Shown piece after piece: positions 14,464 to 18,021 of a DNA stretch of 18,021 bases. Position numbers and translations under genes: made by a program. Every line of letters begins with the position of its first letter. The first letter of the stretch is position 1. The notes below the pieces were generated by a model that saw only the letters and a list, made by a program, of their open reading frames with translations, searched no databases and was not told the origin of the DNA. Origin of the DNA: Actinomycetales bacterium Ga0077552 (lineage in GTDB: Bacteria > Actinomycetota > Actinomycetes > Actinomycetales > Microbacteriaceae); contig LNFD01000349.1 of the NCBI GenBank assembly GCA_001464255.1, positions 1-18,021 on the forward strand, given 5' to 3'.

Positions 14464-15488
14464 GAGGCGTCCTCTCGGGATGCTGTGGTGGCGGATTCGA
14501 GGCCAGTGTCGGCGCGAAGACTCGTGTCGTCGCCCGGCTCGCTGAGCAGAGCGCGGGCGGTGTGCTCGTCGGTCACGAGCACCGAGCAGAGCCCGTGCGT
14601 GACGATGGCGCGGGCGACGGCGTGCTTGGGCTCGCCGCCGATGACGAGGATGCTCGTGGCCGCGGCGCGCAGCTCTTCGAGTCCGAGGCCGAGGGTGCGG
14701 GCATCCAGTTCGGGGTCGGCGATCGTGCCGTCGGCCGTGATGTACCGGCCGATGACATCGCCGACGGCACCGCGCTCGACGAGCCCGGCGATGTCGGCGG
14801 GCGTGAGGTAGCCGCTGTCGACGTGCACCGAGCTCGTGTCGGCGACGCCCGCGCTGTAGAGGTAGGCCGAGGCGCCACGGGCCATGCCGAGCACGCCGCC
14901 GACGGTGCGGTCGCCCTCGATGGCCTTCTTCGTCTCGAGGCGCTCGAGAATGGCCGGGCTCGGCAGCAGGGTGGCCTGGCCACCGGCCTTCTGCGCGATC
15001 ATGACGGCCGTCGCGGCGGCCGTGCCGGGGCGCTTGCTGAGGCTCACGCCGCCGTTGATCTGCACGACGTTGACGGCGGTCGACCAGCCCGAGGGCAGCG
15101 CCTCGGCCACCTGGTGCAGCGTGCGGCCCCAGCTCACGCCGAGCAGGCGCGGCACGGGCCGGTGGCTCACGAGGTAGTCGGCGGCGGCCTCGCTCACGCG
15201 CGCCTGCAGCTCTGCGTCGTCGGCCGGGGCGGGCACGACGACGGCATCCTTCAGGCCGAACCGCGCCGAGAGGTCGCGCTCGAGCGCGAGGCGGCGGGCG
15301 CGCGGGTGCACGATCTCGATGCGGATGATGCCGCGCTCGCGCGCCTGGGCGAGCAGCCGGCCGACCTTCCAGCGCGTGACGCGCAGGATCGCGCCGATCT
15401 CATCCTGCGTCTTGTTCTCCTCGTAGTAGAGCTCGGCGGCGCGCACGGCGAGCAGCTCGGTGGCTGCGGCGGTCTCGGCAGGGACCAT
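14460..15488 (-). CDS. SorC/DeoR-type sugar-responsive transcriptional regulator
   Basis: A 342-residue regulator of the SorC family, the family of B. subtilis DeoR and CggR. The N-terminal helix-turn-helix lies at about residues 12-55 (YYEENKTQDEIGAILRVTRWKVGRLLAQARERGII). The sugar-phosphate-binding domain fills about 60-315: GVSWGRTLHQVAEALP, NVVQINGGVS, VGDVIGRYITADG and SILVIGGEPKHAVARAIVTHGLCSVLVTDE are typical. A polar tail ends the protein. It is first in the operon with deoC, so deoxyribose-5-phosphate is a likely inducer, as for B. subtilis DeoR; this is inference from context. The ATG at 15488 has GGAAGG about ten bases upstream. Its promoter carries a palindrome over the -35 box, suggesting autorepression. 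Confidence 0.92.
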   Translation of the reverse strand: MVPAETAAATELLAVRAAELYYEENKTQDEIGAILRVTRWKVGRLLAQARERGIIRIEIVHPRARRLALERDLSARFGLKDAVVVPAPADDAELQARVSEAAADYLVSHRPVPRLLGVSWGRTLHQVAEALPSGWSTAVNVVQINGGVSLSKRPGTAAATAVMIAQKAGGQATLLPSPAILERLETKKAIEGDRTVGGVLGMARGASAYLYSAGVADTSSVHVDSGYLTPADIAGLVERGAVGDVIGRYITADGTIADPELDARTLGLGLEELRAAATSILVIGGEPKHAVARAIVTHGLCSVLVTDEHTARALLSEPGDDTSLRADTGLESATTASREDAS

Positions 15489-15542
15489 GCGGGCGCGTCC
15501 TTCCGGGGTCGGCGTAGGAGGGCGGGTGAGGCGTCGATCCCC

Positions 15543-15572
15543 AGGCTAGGCGCGCGACGGCCTCGGCTCCAA
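15543..15572 (-). promoter_or_regulatory. Promoter of the regulator-deoC operon
   Basis: On the minus strand TTGGAG (15572-15567), an 18-base spacer, then TAGCCT (15548-15543), leaving a leader of about 50 bases before the ATG. The -35 overlaps the palindrome at 15569-15582. Confidence 0.5.
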
Positions 15573-15582
15573 CATTTGTTGG
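15569..15582. promoter_or_regulatory. Palindrome, probable operator 1
   Basis: CCAACATTTGTTGG: six-base arms CCAACA/TGTTGG around a central TT. It overlaps the -35 of the regulator-deoC promoter, the position expected for an autorepressing SorC/DeoR protein. It is unusually AT-rich for this window. Confidence 0.55.
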
Positions 15583-15588
15583 TGGTCG

Positions 15589-15602
15589 TGCTCATATGAG
15601 CA
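15589..15602. promoter_or_regulatory. Palindrome, possible operator 2
   Basis: TGCTCATATGAGCA, a perfect 14-bp palindrome. Its centre lies 20 bases from that of the first palindrome, about two helical turns, and upstream of the ROK kinase promoter. Its arms differ from operator 1, so it may bind another protein. Confidence 0.45.
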
Positions 15603-15634
15603 GAAGCCGGCCTGAGCGTGCGCTCGCGCGTGGG

Positions 15635-15640
15635 TACGCT
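15635..15640 (+). promoter_or_regulatory. Possible -10 box of ROK kinase
   Basis: TACGCT, 45 bases upstream of the kinase GTG and four bases before an ATG that opens a 14-codon frame. No clear -35 is visible. Confidence 0.4.
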
Positions 15641-15644
15641 GAGC

Positions 15645-15689
15645 ATGACCGCCGGTCGGTCGCCCACCATCCGGAAGGACCTCGCGTGA
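15645..15689 (+). CDS. Possible coupled leader peptide (14 codons)
   Basis: ATG at 15645 opens MTAGRSPTIRKDLA, ending in a TGA that overlaps the kinase GTG as GTGA. The kinase ribosome site GGAAGGA lies within it. The distance from the TACGCT box (four bases) is shorter than at the other leaderless starts. Chance occurrence is quite possible. Confidence 0.22.
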   Translation: MTAGRSPTIRKDLA

Positions 15690-16615
15690 CCCACTACGCC
15701 CTCGCCGTCGACCTCGGCGGCACCAAGGTCGAGGCCGCCCTCGTCGACCCCAGCGGCGCGCTCCTCGACGGCTCGCGGCACCGCCGCCCCACGGGGGCAA
15801 CGTCGACGAGCGAGCAGCTCGCCGCCGCCGTGACCGAGGCGGTGCAGGATGCCCTCGCCGCCCTCCCCGATGGCGCGACCCTGCTCGGCGCCGGCATCGG
15901 CAGCGCGGGCCCGATCGCGGGCACCACGGGCGACGTCTCGCCCCTGAACCTCGGAGCCTGGCGCGACTACCCCCTCGGCGCGCTCGTGGGCCGGCAGGTG
16001 CCCGACCTGCCCGTCACCCTGCGCATGGACGGCATCTGCATCGCCCTCGCCGAGGTCTGGATGGGCGCGGCGCAGGGCGAGTCGAACGTCATGGGCATGA
16101 TCGTGTCGACGGGCGTCGGGGGCGGGCTGATCCTCGGCGACCGTGTGATCGCGGGGCCCACGGGCAACGCCGGGCACATCGGCCACGTCGCCGTCGCCGG
16201 CTTCGACGACCTCTGCGCGTGCGGCGCGCGCGGCTGCCTCGAGGCGGTCGCCTCGGGCCCGCGGACGGTCGCCTGGGCGCGCGAGCACGGCTTCACGGGC
16301 GAGACGGGCGAGCAGCTCGCCGCGGCGGCCGCGGCGGGCGATGCGACCGCGCGCGCGGCGATCGAGCGCTCGGCGACCGCGGTCGGCCGGGCGATCGCGA
16401 GCGCGAGCGCGCTCGTCGACCTCGACATCGTGGCGATCGGCGGCGGGTTCAGCCACGTGAGCGACGACTACATCGCCCTCGTCGGCGCGGCGGTGGCGGG
16501 CCACAGCGACTTCGGCTTCGTGACGAAGACGCGCGTCGTCGCCTCGGGGCTCAGCGGCGAGGGCCCGCTCATCGGGGCCGCGGCGCTCGTGCACCGCGCC
16601 GACCTGCTCGGCTGA
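15686..16615 (+). CDS. ROK family sugar kinase (glucokinase-like)
   Basis: A 309-residue ROK protein without the N-terminal helix-turn-helix of ROK repressors, so an ATP-dependent sugar kinase is likely. The phosphate-binding loop DLGGTK is at 9-14, Asp115 (RMDGICIALAE) is the likely catalytic base, and STGVGGGLILGDRVIAGPTG is the ROK signature. The zinc site is formed by His167 and Cys177, Cys179 and Cys184 (CACGARGC), followed by LE. The usual GExGH motif reads GHIGH, so the sugar-contacting Glu is His164. GTG at 15686 has GGAAGGA six bases upstream. The gene diverges from the regulator-deoC operon and shares its palindrome-rich control region, which suggests a role in the same sugar catabolism, but the substrate is not known. 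The stop lies nine bases from the converging MFS stop. Confidence 0.9.
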   Translation: MTHYALAVDLGGTKVEAALVDPSGALLDGSRHRRPTGATSTSEQLAAAVTEAVQDALAALPDGATLLGAGIGSAGPIAGTTGDVSPLNLGAWRDYPLGALVGRQVPDLPVTLRMDGICIALAEVWMGAAQGESNVMGMIVSTGVGGGLILGDRVIAGPTGNAGHIGHVAVAGFDDLCACGARGCLEAVASGPRTVAWAREHGFTGETGEQLAAAAAAGDATARAAIERSATAVGRAIASASALVDLDIVAIGGGFSHVSDDYIALVGAAVAGHSDFGFVTKTRVVASGLSGEGPLIGAAALVHRADLLG

Positions 16616-16624
16616 CGACCGCCG

Positions 16625-17788
16625 CTAGCGGACGAGCTCCTCCACCGACGCGAGCTCGTCGTCGACGAAGCCCTTTCGGGCGAGCAGCGGCACGGCGAGC
16701 AGGTTGGCGAACGACAGCGCGAGCAGCACGGCGATCGCGGCCGACCAGCTGCCGGTGCCGTCGCGCAGCGCGCCGAGCAGCAGCGGGGCGAGCGCGGCGA
16801 CGGAATAGCCGACCGTCTGCACCGCGCCGCTCACGGTGCTCGCCATCGCGGGCGTTCGGCTGCGCAGGGCGAAGAGCGCGAGGCACATCGGGAAGGTGAT
16901 GTAGCCGAGCCCGAGCGCGATCATCCATAGCAGGGTCGCCGCCTGGGGCGCGAGCAGCAGGCCCGCGTACGCCGTGCCGAACAGGGCCGTCGAGGCGACG
17001 AGCAGCGGCGTCGGCGTGCGCAGGCGCGCGGCGAGCACGGGCCCGAGCGCCGCGAGCGGCAGGCCCAGGAAGCCGAGCAGGGCGAGCAGGGCACCGGCCT
17101 CGGCCTCGCCGACGCCCGCGGTCTCACGCAGCAGGGGCGGCAGCAGGGCGTAGCCGGCGTAGGCCGAGATGCTCGAGACCGTGAACGGGATGCCGATGCC
17201 CCACAGCGTCGGCGACCGCAGCAGGGCGGCGCGGCGCGGGCGCGGGCCCGGCACGGGCATCCCCTCGTCGCTCGCGATCGCCGCCCGTCGCGCCCGCACG
17301 GCGCGCACCGCGAGCGCGATCCACGGTAGGGCCGCCACGGCGACGAACGCCGCCCACACGGCGAGCGAGAGTCTCCAGTCGCCGAGCTCGGCGAGCGGCA
17401 CGGCGACGAGCGGCGGCACCGCGGCACCGATCGACATGATCATGGCGTAGGCCGCGGTCATGGCTCCGATGCGGTTCGGCGTGATCTTCTTCACCGCCGC
17501 CGGCAGCAGCACGTTGCCGAAGCCCGCACCGAGCAGCAGCACGAGGGTGCCGACGAGCAGCATCGAGTAGTCGATCGCCGCGGCGCGCACGAGGTGCCCC
17601 ACGATCATCGCGACCATCGCGAGCAGCAGCGTCGGCTCGAGCTGCAGGCGCCGCGCGAGCCGGGCATCCAGCACCGCGGCGATCGCCGTGAGCAGACCCG
17701 CCACGGCGGGGGAGCGGTCGCGGCTCACCCCGGCATCATCGGCGCGGTCGCGGTTGCTCAGCGGCAGGAAGCGGGCCCAGTCGGTCAC
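16625..17788 (-). CDS. MFS transporter, CynX/NimT type, lacking the first membrane segment
   Basis: A 387-residue major facilitator related to CynX (cyanate/nitroimidazole) transporters. LARRLQLEPTLLL, GAGFGNVLLPAAVKKITPNR, GAMTAAYAMIMSIGAAVPPLVAVPLAEL and TVSGAVQTVGYSVAALAPLLLGALRDGTGSW are family-like. About ten membrane segments remain. The first 26 residues (VTDWARFLPLSN... SRDRS) are polar, where family members have helix 1, and helix 2 is reduced to about 11 hydrophobic residues (AGLLTAIAAVL). No other frame upstream encodes a helix, and only 60 bases separate it from the divergent gene. The GTG start is fixed by a good CTGACA-N17-TAGGCT promoter six bases upstream. It may be a remodelled or decaying transporter. 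The stop lies in the palindrome CCGCTAGCGG (16622-16631). Confidence 0.8.
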   Translation of the reverse strand: MTDWARFLPLSNRDRADDAGVSRDRSPAVAGLLTAIAAVLDARLARRLQLEPTLLLAMVAMIVGHLVRAAAIDYSMLLVGTLVLLLGAGFGNVLLPAAVKKITPNRIGAMTAAYAMIMSIGAAVPPLVAVPLAELGDWRLSLAVWAAFVAVAALPWIALAVRAVRARRAAIASDEGMPVPGPRPRRAALLRSPTLWGIGIPFTVSSISAYAGYALLPPLLRETAGVGEAEAGALLALLGFLGLPLAALGPVLAARLRTPTPLLVASTALFGTAYAGLLLAPQAATLLWMIALGLGYITFPMCLALFALRSRTPAMASTVSGAVQTVGYSVAALAPLLLGALRDGTGSWSAAIAVLLALSFANLLAVPLLARKGFVDDELASVEELVR

Positions 17789-17794
17789 GGGGCC

Positions 17795-17823
17795 AGCCTA
17801 GGTCGCCGCGCGCCGCCTGTCAG
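17795..17823 (-). promoter_or_regulatory. Leaderless promoter of the truncated MFS gene
   Basis: On the minus strand CTGACA (17823-17818), a 17-base spacer, TAGGCT (17800-17795), then six bases to the GTG. This is the best promoter match in the window. Confidence 0.65.
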
Positions 17824-17836
17824 TGTGCGCTCGACC

Positions 17837-17842
17837 TAGGAT
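17837..17842 (+). promoter_or_regulatory. -10 box of leaderless promoter, right-edge MFS gene
   Basis: TAGGAT, six bases before the GTG at 17849, with no ribosome site. It lies in a near-mirror copy of the promoter and start region of the neighbouring MFS gene. Confidence 0.6.
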
Positions 17843-17848
17843 GAGCGG

Positions 17849-18021
17849 GTGACCGACGCCCCCTCCGGCCGCCGCTCGGAGCTGCTGCTCGGCGTCGTCG
17901 CCATCGTGCTCATCGCCGCGACGATGCGCCTGCCGGTCGCCGCGCTCTCGCCGCTCGCGGGGCGGATCGACGCGGATATCCCGCTCAGTGCCCTCGCCCT
18001 CGGCGCGCTCGGCACGGCTCC
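17849..18021 (+). CDS. MFS transporter, CynX/NimT type (3' end cut by window edge)
   Basis: Only the first 57 codons are in the window. After a short polar start (VTDAPSGRRSE) comes a hydrophobic helix (LLLGVVAIVLIAATM). It is followed by MRLPVAALSPLAGRIDADIPLS, which matches the (N)LRPAxTSVGPLLxxI pattern after helix 1 of CynX-type transporters, and then the beginning of helix 2 (ALALGALGTA). The GTG start is supported by a TAGGAT box six bases upstream. This gene has the intact N-terminus that its divergent neighbour lacks, and the two probably are related copies. Identification rests on a short N-terminal stretch; the transported substrate is unknown. Confidence 0.72.
   Translation, partial: MTDAPSGRRSELLLGVVAIVLIAATMRLPVAALSPLAGRIDADIPLSALALGALGTA

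Noticed and set aside
12040..14811. 923-codon open frame on the plus strand antisense to ALDH, deoC and the regulator
   Set aside because: It runs across three well-identified minus-strand genes, and its composition (Arg, Glu, Asp, His-rich) is typical of a shadow frame.
15251..16594. 447-codon minus-strand frame opposite the ROK kinase
   Set aside because: It is low-complexity charged sequence antisense to a gene with clear ROK motifs, and it spans the divergent promoter region.
16622..16631. Palindrome CCGCTAGCGG between converging kinase and MFS genes as a terminator
   Set aside because: It has no loop and no T tract and overlaps the MFS stop codon; it is probably incidental.

Overview
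The window is very GC-rich DNA with tightly packed genes, many start/stop overlaps (ATGA, GTGA) and frequent GTG starts. This, the gene order hrcA-dnaJ-rsmE-HIT-phoH and the short TANNNT-box-then-start promoters point to an actinobacterium. Microbacteriaceae is my best guess, from general familiarity with the family and not from any search. No tRNA, rRNA, CRISPR array or insertion sequence was seen, and no gene-free stretch exceeds about 200 bases.

Left part (1-6578). A minus-strand stress/RNA operon runs hrcA > dnaJ > rsmE > HIT > phoH (phoH is cut by the left edge). It starts from a promoter with a degenerate CIRCE operator, so HrcA probably represses its own operon. HIT-phoH has an extra internal leaderless promoter. 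Diverging from hrcA are two tandem DUF4870 membrane-protein genes on the plus strand, followed by minus-strand hemW. The terminator of the first DUF4870 gene runs straight into the promoter of the second.

Middle part (6579-11032). This holds an FAD/NAD(P) oxidoreductase and a HAD phosphatase (coupled, plus strand), then truB with a small four-helix membrane protein (coupled, minus strand). The HAD and membrane-protein genes converge on a shared CTAG stop. panE diverges from truB, and both have leaderless promoters. Two intergenic spaces, 6602-6698 and 10886-10996, carry inverted copies of a related 16-17 bp repeat (TCCACAA...GGAG) that I cannot name.

Right part (11033-18021). A minus-strand catabolic operon runs SorC/DeoR regulator > deoC > aldehyde dehydrogenase > truncated non-catalytic aldehyde dehydrogenase. 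DeoC cleaves deoxyribose-5-phosphate to glyceraldehyde-3-phosphate and acetaldehyde, and the dehydrogenase can oxidise the acetaldehyde. The two ALDH genes together look like ALDH16 (catalytic domain plus dead domain) split in two. A divergent ROK-family sugar kinase shares the regulatory region, which contains two palindromes 20 bp apart, one overlapping the regulator's -35 box. At the right edge two CynX-type MFS transporter genes diverge from near-identical promoter/start sequences. The complete one lacks the first membrane segment, and the other is cut by the window edge.

I see no obviously new defence or mobile system. The most unusual items are the split ALDH16-like pair in the deo operon, the N-terminally deleted MFS gene beside its mirror-image neighbour, the intergenic inverted repeats, and the recurring leaderless-promoter layout with possible coupled leader peptides.
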